Of a DNA stretch of 64,000 nt, positions 10,704-18,786 are shown in pieces. The translations under genes and the position numbers were made by a program. Source of the stretch: Bacillota bacterium (GTDB lineage Bacteria; Bacillota; UBA4882; UBA10575). Below the pieces are notes generated by a model. It was not told where the DNA came from, ran no database searches, and saw nothing but the letters and a program-made list of their open reading frames with translations. The DNA lies in contig JAAYHQ010000030.1 in NCBI GenBank assembly GCA_012727425.1, positions 1-64,000 of the forward strand. Direction: 5' to 3'. How positions within the stretch are numbered: position 1 is the first letter of the stretch; each line of letters opens with the position of its first letter.

Positions 10704-11030
10704 TCACTTGAACGCCGTTTTTTTCTTTGTAACGTAGTCCAAACAAGCGGATAAATCTCCGTACCAGTCCTCGAGTTGATGTTCACCCGCCAAATGGTGA
10801 CGGAGTTGTTCTTCGATCGCCTGGTCCACCTGTTGCAGACCGATGCCCAGCCGCCGTCCCAAAAAATAACAGGTTAGAATGATCGCCGCCAGAGACCGGG
10901 TGAGCACTTGCCGGTTATTACCGAGCAAGGCTTTGAAAAACAAAGAAACCCCTTCCAACAGCTCGCTTTTGAGCCATTCAATGGTATGGAGCTTACGGGC
11001 AATATCCACTTCCTGGCGGGGGCGGTTCAT
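10704..11030 (-). CDS. MazG-like family protein
   Basis: EVDIARKLHTIEWLKSELLEGVSLFFKALL, next to r-protein genes. Confidence 0.6.
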   Translation of the reverse strand: MNRPRQEVDIARKLHTIEWLKSELLEGVSLFFKALLGNNRQVLTRSLAAIILTCYFLGRRLGIGLQQVDQAIEEQLRHHLAGEHQLEDWYGDLSACLDYVTKKKTAFK

Positions 11031-11152
11031 GGGCAAGCCTCCTTGCTAAAACTTCTATTCCACACCAGAGTAGATTTTCCTTCCGGTCTCCTTTTGGAAA
11101 AAGTAAAGGAAAAAGAAAGGAGGCGTTAACAGCCTCCGTCTTCTTCACCCCA

Positions 11153-11395
11153 TTAATCACTGGTATAGGGTAACAAAGCAAGTTGTCGCGCCCGCTTAAT
11201 CGCGACGGTTAACTGCCGCTGGTGGCGGGCACAGTTCCCGGAGATCCGACGGGGAAGAATTTTACCCCGTTCCGTAATGAACTTCCGTAGTCGAGCCGCA
11301 TCTTTATAGTCAACGTGTTCGATCTTTTCGACACAGAAATTACAGACCCGTTTTTTCTTCCGGCCTCTTTCCCGTACCAATAAATTCACCTCCAT
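11153..11395 (-). CDS. rpsR: 30S ribosomal protein S18
   Basis: [59 protein letters not shown]. Confidence 0.97.
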   Translation of the reverse strand: MEVNLLVRERGRKKKRVCNFCVEKIEHVDYKDAARLRKFITERGKILPRRISGNCARHQRQLTVAIKRARQLALLPYTSD

Positions 11396-11405
11396 CAACC
11401 CTTAT

Positions 11406-11828
11406 TTAAAAGGGAAGGTCATCCAGGTTAATCTCGCCAAGATCATCTCCGATTAAGTCATCGGAAGCGCCGCCACCGTCATCGCCGGCCGGGGCGGTTC
11501 TCCGCGCCTCGCCGGCCCGGTCCAAAAATTGCACATTAGCGGCAACCACTTCCGCCACCCGACGTCTTTGTCCATCCTGTGTTTCGTAACTCCGGATCTG
11601 CAAACGCCCGTCCACCGCCACCAAACGCCCTTTATGCAGATGATTGGCGCAGGTTTCGGCCAATTTCTGCCAAACGACAATGGGGATAAAATCGGTTTCC
11701 CGCTCGCCCTCCTGATTGGTGTACGGGCGGTCCACCGCCAACGTGAAATTGGCAACCGCAACCCCATTGGGCGTATACCGCAATTCCGGGTCCCTAGTCA
11801 ATCTGCCAATCAAAATGACATGATTCAT
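11406..11828 (-). CDS. ssb: Single-stranded DNA-binding protein
   Basis: [34 protein letters not shown]; acidic C-terminus DLPF. Confidence 0.96.
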   Translation of the reverse strand: MNHVILIGRLTRDPELRYTPNGVAVANFTLAVDRPYTNQEGERETDFIPIVVWQKLAETCANHLHKGRLVAVDGRLQIRSYETQDGQRRRVAEVVAANVQFLDRAGEARRTAPAGDDGGGASDDLIGDDLGEINLDDLPF

Positions 11829-11863
11829 AAAAACACACCACCTTTACCGTTCGGGCCAGGTGT

Positions 11864-12148
11864 TCAGGTGTTCAGACGGACAATCAAATGACGGATTACA
11901 TCATCGGAGATCCGAAGCACCCGGTCCAATTCTTGCGCGGTTGCACTCGGGGCTTTCATCTCGACCACCAAATAATAACCTTCGGTATGGTTATTGATTT
12001 CGTAGGCCAAGCGCCGTTTACCCCACCGGTCAACCTTGGTGACTTCACCTTCACCATTTTTAATCACGTCTTGAATCCGGTTGATGGCATTCTCCAAAGC
12101 CTCCTCATCTAACTGAGGAGAAAGGATGATGACGCTTTCATAAGTCAT
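11864..12148 (-). CDS. rpsF: 30S ribosomal protein S6
   Basis: MTYESVIILSPQLDEEALENAINRIQDVIKNGEGEVTKVDRWGKRRLAYEI. Confidence 0.96.
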   Translation of the reverse strand: MTYESVIILSPQLDEEALENAINRIQDVIKNGEGEVTKVDRWGKRRLAYEINNHTEGYYLVVEMKAPSATAQELDRVLRISDDVIRHLIVRLNT

Positions 12149-12210
12149 TCTCCCGACACCTCCTCCCTCTGGACTTGCGGCCTCGTTGCCAACGAGGCAG
12201 GGAAGCACAC
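12149..12210 (-). promoter_or_regulatory. rpsF 5' leader with putative S6:S18-binding motif; promoter TTGTTT-N17-TATAAT just upstream (TATAAT = 12223-12218)
   Basis: Minus-strand CTTCCCT-GCCTCGTTGGCAACGAGGC-CGCAAG...AGAGGGAG: hairpin with an unpaired CCG beside the stem, as in the known rpsF leader. Confidence 0.6.
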
Positions 12211-12278
12211 GGTTAAAATTATAACATTTAATGCTAAAATAAACAAGTCGGCACGTTTACAGGCCGGTTCCCGGGCGT

Positions 12279-12485
12279 TCAACCCATAGTATACCCGGAA
12301 CGAATAATCTTTTTAATCCCTTTTTCCAGTTTGACACGGGGAATCAAAACCAACCGTCCACAAGTCAAGCATTTAAGCCGGATATCCATCCCCACACGTA
12401 GGACCTCCCACTCCGTACCACCGCAGGGATGCGGTTTTCGGAGTTGGACCTGGTCACCAAGGGCAAGTTTCAGTGGCTCCTTCAT
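12279..12485 (-). CDS. DUF951 family protein
   Basis: [48 protein letters not shown]. Confidence 0.85.
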   Translation of the reverse strand: MKEPLKLALGDQVQLRKPHPCGGTEWEVLRVGMDIRLKCLTCGRLVLIPRVKLEKGIKKIIRSGYTMG

Positions 12486-13366
12486 CCCCTTGCTTCCTCC
12501 TTACATGACGGGGTTGCTTCCATTACCGGTCGCGCACTTCGGCCCCGCCGGTTATTCCAGGCGGGGTTGGCATACTTCTCCCGCTGGAGCTGCGTGGCCA
12601 ACCGCCGTTCTTCCGCGGTTAAAAAACCCTCCTCCCAGCTGATCCCCAAAACTTCACTTAACCCTTGGCGCAAAGCGGCAATCACCGCCATGCGGTCCGG
12701 TACCATCCCTAAGGCTTCCTCAAGCCCAATGACCTTTCCGGACAAGGCCGCCTTGTCCACCGCCGCCGTTCCCGGTTCCTCCGCCCAAACCTCCCACCAA
12801 AACCAGGGGTCATAGGCCAGCAGGATCGACCCGTGCTGCAGAAGGGCCTTTCCCCGCCGGAGCTGCGCACTACCCACCAGTTTTTTCCCTTGGTAGGTCA
12901 ACTCGTACCAGGACGGAGCGGCGAAACATGCTTCGGGCAGCATGGCCTTTCCCCGCCGCTGGCCCGCGGCCATTTCGACCGGTAGCCCAAGGAGGGCAAA
13001 ACCACGCTGTAAACCTAGGGCGATCCTGTGGTAATCCGCCAAAACTGAACCGGTGAACCCGTCTTGTTCTCCGGCAACCAAAGCGTATGTCAGCTCGTAC
13101 TGGTGGAAGACCGCGCGTCCACCCGTTGGCCGCCGCACCCATTCCACACCGGCTTGCCGGCAGCGGGCTTGCCGGGCTGCGGATAAAGGTCTTTGGAGAT
13201 AGCCCAGGGAAAGGGCGGGCGGATCCCAGCCGTAAAAACGGAGGGTCACCGGCGCGGTCCCCCGTAAATAGGTGGTCAGCAGCGCCTCATCAACCGCCAT
13301 GTTCCAAGCGGCCGTCCCGGCCGTCCACGGGAGAAAACGTCCGGTCATTCCTCGTTTACTCACCAA
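12482..13366 (-). CDS. lipM: Lipoate/octanoate protein ligase family (LipM-like octanoyltransferase)
   Basis: [57 protein letters not shown] (candidate catalytic Cys). Confidence 0.7.
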   Translation of the reverse strand: MVSKRGMTGRFLPWTAGTAAWNMAVDEALLTTYLRGTAPVTLRFYGWDPPALSLGYLQRPLSAARQARCRQAGVEWVRRPTGGRAVFHQYELTYALVAGEQDGFTGSVLADYHRIALGLQRGFALLGLPVEMAAGQRRGKAMLPEACFAAPSWYELTYQGKKLVGSAQLRRGKALLQHGSILLAYDPWFWWEVWAEEPGTAAVDKAALSGKVIGLEEALGMVPDRMAVIAALRQGLSEVLGISWEEGFLTAEERRLATQLQREKYANPAWNNRRGRSARPVMEATPSCKEEARG

Positions 13367-13733
13367 TCAACTTCCGGTATTCCTCAGCAGTCAGGAGCTT
13401 TTGCAGCTCTTCAGGGTTGGCGATCTCAATCTCGGCAATCCAGCCTTTACCGTAAGGATCCTGGTTGACCAATTCCGGGTTAAACTGTAATTCTTCGTTG
13501 ACGGCCATAATCTCTCCCGTCAACGGGGCATAAATATCGGAAACCGCTTTGACCGATTCAACACTACCCATCTCTGCTTTGGCCTTTATCTTTTCGCCAA
13601 CAGCCGGCAGATCCACATAAACCACGTCACCCAGTTCTTTTTGGGCATAATCCGTGATTCCAACCGTCGCCCGGTCGCCTTCCACCCGGACCCACTCGTG
13701 TTCTGACGTATACTTTAAATCGGACGGCACCAT
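13356..13733 (-). CDS. gcvH: Glycine cleavage system H protein
   Basis: SEHEWVRVEGDRATVGITDYAQKELGDVVYVDLP, lipoylation region ESVKAVSDIYAPLTGEI. Confidence 0.95.
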   Translation of the reverse strand: MVPSDLKYTSEHEWVRVEGDRATVGITDYAQKELGDVVYVDLPAVGEKIKAKAEMGSVESVKAVSDIYAPLTGEIMAVNEELQFNPELVNQDPYGKGWIAEIEIANPEELQKLLTAEEYRKLIGE

Positions 13734-13858
13734 CTTTCAAACCCCCAATTTTTATATTCCGCACACGGATTAAGGACCAGACTTTCATGTTTATCATATA
13801 ATGAAGGGAATCGCTTGTAAAGAGTCAGCAAAGATTTTTCCCAAAAGGGGGGTCCATT

Positions 13859-13945
13859 ATGTGTCGTTTGCTCGCCGCCGTCTTAAACCCGCTCCTGAAA
13901 ATGAAAGGAAAAACCATGATTATCATCAAACAACGCCACCGGTAA
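13859..13945 (+). CDS. Putative 28-aa small ORF
   Basis: AAAAGGGGGG then ATG; MCRLLAAVLNPLLKMKGKTMIIIKQRHR; TATAAT at 13796-13801 upstream and a hairpin plus T run downstream. Confidence 0.35.
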   Translation: MCRLLAAVLNPLLKMKGKTMIIIKQRHR

Positions 13946-13962
13946 TTTTGGTCATTGGCCGC

Positions 13963-13983
13963 CTCCACCAACGGAGGTTTTTT
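13963..13983 (+). terminator. Rho-independent terminator in the gcvH-bioY intergenic region
   Basis: CCTCC-ACCAA-CGGAGG followed by TTTTTTT on the plus strand only. Confidence 0.6.
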
Positions 13984-14075
13984 TCATTTCCGCTCCAGAC
14001 TGGTTTTTTTGCGCAAAACGCCCAGCTTATTCGCCCGGTGCTTCCCGCCGTTGAAAATATCGTTTTTAAATTTAT

Positions 14076-14636
14076 CTAAATTTGCGGCAGACGGTACCAC
14101 AGGGGGGGAATCAGTACGGCCAGCAGGAGGGCCTTGATGAGGTCACCCAGGAGGAAAGGGGTCAAACCCAGGGCCAGTTGGCCGAAGGCCACCGGCGCGT
14201 TTAAGACCAGAAGATTCAGAAGATACAGGTAGGGCAGGGCGATCAGGTAAATAACAAGCATCCCCGTGCAAGTCAGGGCAAAACATTTTAAAAAGGAGGG
14301 TTTCCGGACCAACGTGCTGAGCGCGCCCACGACGGCCGCCGCCCCGACAAAACCAAGGATAAAGCCGAAACCTGGGCGCAAGATGTAACTAATGCCGCCC
14401 CCCTGGCTGAAGACGGGAACACCAACCAAACCAAGGAAAAGGTAGACCAACTGGCTCAGCGGTGCGTAACGGGGACCGAGCAAAATCCCGGCCATGATCA
14501 CCATAAAATTCTGCAGGGTGAAGGGGACAGGCGGAATAATCTCCACCCGCAAGTAAGCACCGATCCAAGTTAAAGCGGAAAAAAGCGCCACCAAGACTAT
14601 TTTCTCCGTTCGCTTGCGTTTTTGCAACCAGAACAA
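14076..14636 (-). CDS. bioY: Biotin transporter BioY (ECF S component)
   Basis: FTLQNFMVIMAGILLGPRYAPLSQLVYLFLGLVGVPVFSQGGG, GFILGF. Confidence 0.92.
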   Translation of the reverse strand: MFWLQKRKRTEKIVLVALFSALTWIGAYLRVEIIPPVPFTLQNFMVIMAGILLGPRYAPLSQLVYLFLGLVGVPVFSQGGGISYILRPGFGFILGFVGAAAVVGALSTLVRKPSFLKCFALTCTGMLVIYLIALPYLYLLNLLVLNAPVAFGQLALGLTPFLLGDLIKALLLAVLIPPLWYRLPQI

Positions 14637-14665
14637 AATAATCCCTCCTCGCCAATCCTCGGCCT

Positions 14666-15637
14666 TTACCGGTCCAAGAGCGGCTGCACATCACCGGCCA
14701 TGACCGGTATCCGTTGACCGTCGTGCGCAATGATGAGCGCCCCGTCGTCGGCGATCGCCACGGCTTCACCCCGGTATACTTTCCGTCCGTCGTCCACCTC
14801 CACCGGCCGCCCCAGGGTTGCCGTGTACTGCCGGCAGTAATCCAGGCACCGGCCGAAGCCTTGTTCTAAAGCATAAAAATACTCCTCCTCAAAACACTGC
14901 AGATATTTACGGAGCAGGTCTTTGCGGTCGACAAAACAGCCCGTCGCCATCCGCAAGGAGCCCGCCTTGGTCCTTAGTTCGAGGGGAAAGTCGTTACTGC
15001 GCTGGTTGACGTTGATCCCCACCCCCATAATAACATGTTCCAACCGGCCCAACTCCCCGGTGACCTCCGTCAGGATCCCGGCGAGTTTACGGTCTTGGTA
15101 ATAAAGGTCATTGGGCCATTTCACCAGCGGGCGGATGTCCAACACGGCTTTAACGGCCCGCGAAAGGGCAACCACCGCCAGTAAGTTCAGTTTTGGCAGC
15201 TCGATAGGGGAAAAAGGCGGGCGCAGGATGATGCTGAGCCAAATACCGGTGCCGGGTGGCGAAAACCAACTGCGCCCCAGCCGTCCACGCCCGGCCGTTT
15301 GCATCTCCGCCAGGATCACCGCCCCCTCGTCCACGGCGGGAAGCAGTTCTTTTGCCCGCTGGTTAGTGGAGGGAAGCTCATCGTAGTACTCAATGGTTCT
15401 CCCGATCAGCTGGGTCGAAAGGCCGTTCACCACTTCCCAGGGGTAGAGTTTATCGGGCCGGGCCACCAAATGGTAACCCCGGCGGGGATGGGCCGTAATT
15501 TTGTACCCCAGTTCCCGTAAGGTCTTAATCTGTTTCCAAACCATAGTCCGGCTGACGCCCAACCGGGCCGCCAGATCTTCTCCCGAAACAAAAGCGTCCT
15601 GGTCGAGGAGGTCAAGTAAAGTCCCCAACTGCAACAT
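14666..15637 (-). CDS. birA: Bifunctional biotin operon repressor / biotin-[acetyl-CoA-carboxylase] ligase BirA
   Basis: N-terminal HTH VSGEDLAARLGVSRTMVWKQIKTLRELGY plus AEMQTAGRGRLGRSWFSPPGTGIWLS and VKWPNDLYY. Confidence 0.95.
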   Translation of the reverse strand: MLQLGTLLDLLDQDAFVSGEDLAARLGVSRTMVWKQIKTLRELGYKITAHPRRGYHLVARPDKLYPWEVVNGLSTQLIGRTIEYYDELPSTNQRAKELLPAVDEGAVILAEMQTAGRGRLGRSWFSPPGTGIWLSIILRPPFSPIELPKLNLLAVVALSRAVKAVLDIRPLVKWPNDLYYQDRKLAGILTEVTGELGRLEHVIMGVGINVNQRSNDFPLELRTKAGSLRMATGCFVDRKDLLRKYLQCFEEEYFYALEQGFGRCLDYCRQYTATLGRPVEVDDGRKVYRGEAVAIADDGALIIAHDGQRIPVMAGDVQPLLDR

Positions 15638-15792
15638 GCCATCGCTCCTTGTTTCTCGTCATTCGTCGTTCATCACCCGCTACACGAAGGAAAGCACCGG
15701 AAGAAGGGGAGGCCATAATCATTTCCGGCCGTGTTCGTAACAGGAATTGAACGGCACGGCAATCGCTTTTAGTCTAACCAAACGCTCTTTCC

Positions 15793-15824
15793 TTGTCAAC
15801 CGTTTTCACAGTAAAGGTTGACAT
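15793..15824. promoter_or_regulatory. BirA box overlapping the birA-bioY -35 element
   Basis: TTGTCAACC-N14-GGTTGACAT; minus-strand promoter TTGACA-N17-TAGACT (15799-15794 / 15776-15771). Confidence 0.75.
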
Positions 15825-15860
15825 ATGTTGCATTGTTCGCCAACTCTTAACCACTTTTGC

Positions 15861-15889
15861 TTGCCTTTCCGTCCGAAGCGGGATAAAAT
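15861..15889 (+). promoter_or_regulatory. Promoter of the ABC transporter operon
   Basis: TTGCCT-N17-TAAAAT. Confidence 0.5.
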
Positions 15890-15961
15890 AGAAATGCGTA
15901 GTTCTACGGGCAAAGGTGCGCCTTACCCCACAGAACCAACCACCATTCTGACCTGAGGCCA

Positions 15962-16034
15962 AGGCTTGTCCTGAAGCGAAGGGTTGCGGATCCTCGATCA
16001 TCGATCACAAGCCTGTCCCCGGACGGGCTTTTTT
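15962..16034 (+). promoter_or_regulatory. Candidate transcription attenuator (antiterminator/terminator)
   Basis: AGGCTTGT (15962-15969) pairs with ACAAGCCT (16007-16014); alternative stem AAGCCTGTC/GGACGGGCTT hairpin (16009-16030) followed by a T run. Confidence 0.5.
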
Positions 16035-16100
16035 CTTCCGGATGACCAAGGATCAGGATCAACGCCTTGGGCAGCAAACAAAAACTGGAGGGATGATTCA

Positions 16101-17075
16101 ATGTGGAAAAAAACTTTGCTCACCGGCTGTTTAATCCTCTTGCTCATCGTCGGTTCCCCGCTGTTGACCGCCAACCGGCCAGGGGAGACGTCGGTTAATG
16201 TAATGGTCCTGTCCGGAACGACCGGGCTCTCCTTGGTCAAGCTGTTGGAAGAACAACCGCCAATCGCCCCGGACGTAACTTTTAACTATACGGTGATCAA
16301 AAGCCCGGACCAGATGAGCGCGAAGATCATCTCCGGAGAGGCCGACATCGCTGCCGTCCCCACCAACCTGGCTTCGATCCTTTATAACCGCGGTATCCCA
16401 GTCCAACTGGCGGCAATCACCAATTGGGGCGTGATGTACGTCGTCGGCCGCGATACAACGATCGCCACCTGGGCCGATCTGAAAGGAAAAGAAATTGGTG
16501 TCACTGGAAAAGGGAGCACCCCCGACCTGCTCTTCCGGTACTTTTTAGAGGCCAACGGCCTGGATCCGGAAACGGACGTCCAAATCCGGTACTACGCCAG
16601 CCCGGCCGAGCTGGCACAACTGGTCATTGCCGACAAAGTTCAACTGGCCACCTTGCCCGAGCCGTGGGTCACGGAAGCCCTTTCCCGCAATCCAGCCCTG
16701 TCGGTGCTGTTGGATTACCAAGAAGAGTGGGCACGTTTGGAAAAACGGGAGGTCTCCTACCCCCAAAGTGCACTGGTGGTCAAGACCGCACTCGCCAAAG
16801 AGCAGCCGGCCGTCGTCCGTGCTTTTCTGAAAGCGGCAGCCGACGCCAGCGCTTGGGTGGTGGACAACCCCGACGCCGCCGGTGTTTTGGCCGAGAAATA
16901 CCTCTCCATTTCGGCGGCCGCGGCCACAGCCGCCATTCCCCGTTGTCATCTCCGGTTTAACGAGACCGCCCAGGTCCAGCCCGAAATTGAGCATTTCCTG
17001 GCCAAACTCTATTCTTTCCAGCCACAAGCGATTGGGGGCAAACTACCGGATGAAGGCTTCTATTTACAAAAATAG
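16101..17075 (+). CDS. ABC transporter substrate-binding protein (NitT/TauT/ThiY-like)
   Basis: Signal peptide; VMVLSGTTGLSLVKLLEE, SAKIISGEADIAAVPTNLASILYNRG, ADLKGKEIGVTGKGSTPDLLFRYFL. Confidence 0.85.
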   Translation: MWKKTLLTGCLILLLIVGSPLLTANRPGETSVNVMVLSGTTGLSLVKLLEEQPPIAPDVTFNYTVIKSPDQMSAKIISGEADIAAVPTNLASILYNRGIPVQLAAITNWGVMYVVGRDTTIATWADLKGKEIGVTGKGSTPDLLFRYFLEANGLDPETDVQIRYYASPAELAQLVIADKVQLATLPEPWVTEALSRNPALSVLLDYQEEWARLEKREVSYPQSALVVKTALAKEQPAVVRAFLKAAADASAWVVDNPDAAGVLAEKYLSISAAAATAAIPRCHLRFNETAQVQPEIEHFLAKLYSFQPQAIGGKLPDEGFYLQK

Positions 17076-17805
17076 GCTGCTTACCGTTGTTTCTGTCCTG
17101 ACCCTGTTTCTGGTCTGGACTTTGGCCGCCACCCTGGTTGGGAAGGAGATCATCCTTCCCAGCCCGGTGGTGGCCTTTACCCAACTTTTCCGCCTGCTCA
17201 CCTCCGGCGGCTTCTGGAGGCACTTGGGTGCCACCCTCGGCCGCGGGCTAACCGGTTTCGGCCTTTCCTTTCTGGCGGGTCTGTGCTTTGGGTTGCTCGC
17301 CGGGTTGCACCCGCGCTTTAAAACCTTTTTTCACCTTTGGCTGACGGTCATCCGGAGCACCCCGACGATGGCGCTGATTCTCCTTGCCCTGATTTGGTTT
17401 AAAGCGGACGCCGTCACCCTCTTCGTCACTTTTCTGGTGGTCTTTCCGTTGATCACCCAAAACATCACCGAAGGCCTGGCCCAGATTGATCCGCGGCTAA
17501 AAGAGATGGCCCGCCTTTTCCGGGTGGGGTTTCCGACCATTCTCTTCCGAATGTATCTACCCGCCATCCTGCCTTATCTGGCCACCGCGGCGGCCGCCGG
17601 GCTTGGTTTGACCTGGAAGGTGATGATCGGCGCCGAAGTTCTGGCTTACCCCCGCTGGGGGATTGGTGCACGGATGGATACGGCCCGCACTTATTTACAA
17701 ACCCCTGAGGTTTTCGCCTGGACCATCGTAGTGATTGCGATCAGTCTCTTTTTTGACCGGATCCTCACTACCCTGATCCGGAAACGACTATTGTATTGGG
17801 AGTAA
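17050..17805 (+). CDS. ABC transporter permease (NitT/TauT type)
   Basis: ATG overlaps the SBP 3' end; multiple TMs; EMARLFRVGFPTILFRMYLPAILPYLATAAAAGLGLTWKVMIGAEVL. Confidence 0.88.
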   Translation: MKASIYKNRLLTVVSVLTLFLVWTLAATLVGKEIILPSPVVAFTQLFRLLTSGGFWRHLGATLGRGLTGFGLSFLAGLCFGLLAGLHPRFKTFFHLWLTVIRSTPTMALILLALIWFKADAVTLFVTFLVVFPLITQNITEGLAQIDPRLKEMARLFRVGFPTILFRMYLPAILPYLATAAAAGLGLTWKVMIGAEVLAYPRWGIGARMDTARTYLQTPEVFAWTIVVIAISLFFDRILTTLIRKRLLYWE

Positions 17806-17811
17806 AATTAA

Positions 17812-18534
17812 ATGCACCAGATCGAATTTACATTGTCCGGAATTAGGAAGTCCTATGGGCCGGTCCAGGTGCTGGCCGGCTTGTCGTTTGCCGTAAAAAC
17901 CAACCACATCGTCGCCCTGCTCGGTCCTTCCGGCTGTGGTAAAACCACCTTGCTTTCGATTATCGCCGGCCTCAAACAGCCCGACCAAGGACAGGTTACC
18001 GGTGTGGAAAACAAACCTGTCAGCTATCTTTTCCAAGAACCGCGCCTGCTTGACTGGTTAACCGTCGGTGAAAACTTGGCCTTTGTTTTAAGGGACCACA
18101 TTCCCCGGGCCGAATTGGCCAAGCGGATCGATTACTATTTGGAACAGATGGCGCTTGCCGCCTACCGGGATACCTATCCCCGCCAACTCAGCGGCGGTCA
18201 GCGCCAGCGGGTGGCCATGGCCCGTGCTCTGGCCTATCCCTCCCGTCTCCTCCTGATGGACGAACCCTTCAAGTCCCTGGATATACGGTTGAAATGGTCC
18301 CTCATGACCCGCTTCCTGCAACTCTGGACCGCCGAGCCCCGTACTGTCCTCCTGGTCACCCACGATCCCAAGGAAGCACTGCTCCTGGCCGACGAGGTAT
18401 ATGTGCTCTCCCCAAAACCCGCCGTCGTCAGAAGCCACCATCAGATCACCCTGCCCCGCACCGCCCGTACACCGGACGCCCTCCCCCTGTTGGAACTGGA
18501 ACAACAGATCACCGCCGAATTAATCCGGGATTAA
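17812..18534 (+). CDS. ABC transporter ATP-binding protein
   Basis: Walker A LLGPSGCGKTTLLS, LSGGQRQRVAMARAL, LLLMDEPFKSLD. Confidence 0.93.
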   Translation: MHQIEFTLSGIRKSYGPVQVLAGLSFAVKTNHIVALLGPSGCGKTTLLSIIAGLKQPDQGQVTGVENKPVSYLFQEPRLLDWLTVGENLAFVLRDHIPRAELAKRIDYYLEQMALAAYRDTYPRQLSGGQRQRVAMARALAYPSRLLLMDEPFKSLDIRLKWSLMTRFLQLWTAEPRTVLLVTHDPKEALLLADEVYVLSPKPAVVRSHHQITLPRTARTPDALPLLELEQQITAELIRD

Positions 18535-18545
18535 CAAAAAAAGGG

Positions 18546-18574
18546 TTGATTATTATTTAATATTGCCGTATAAT
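18546..18574 (+). promoter_or_regulatory. Promoter of the coaB operon
   Basis: TTGATT-N17-TATAAT. Confidence 0.65.
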
Positions 18575-18595
18575 TATCACTTAAGTTTACAGAGT

Positions 18596-18692
18596 TCTTT
18601 GCCTGATTTTAGCAAAGACAACCGCTAACACAGCTTATTGGTGTTGCTTTGGCTTTGGCGTGTTATTGATATATACTGGACGCAACGCCAAA
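18596..18692 (+). promoter_or_regulatory. Structured 5' leader RNA upstream of coaB
   Basis: Perfect hairpins TCTTTGC/GCAAAGA, AACAC/GTGTT and TTTGGCGT/ACGCCAAA, with TTTGGC duplicated in tandem. Confidence 0.45.
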
Positions 18693-18786
18693 ACCCGGCC
18701 GGACCCGCACTTACAAGCTACGGTATAAAAATTCGTTCAGGTGACCATAAGCAATTCTGAAAAAAGGAGAGGAGTGGGGAGCGACC

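Noticed and set aside
10704-11036. MazG-like ORF considered as part of a toxin-antitoxin or phage-defence module
   Set aside because: It is embedded in the rplI/rpsR housekeeping block with no toxin partner.
15901-15932. ACGGGCAAAGGTGCGCCTTACCCC resembles the guanidine-III core GAGGTGCGCCGTACCC
   Set aside because: The required pseudoknot partner (AAGGCGC) is not found just downstream; the resemblance is probably a simple AAGG-TGCG-CCTT hairpin.
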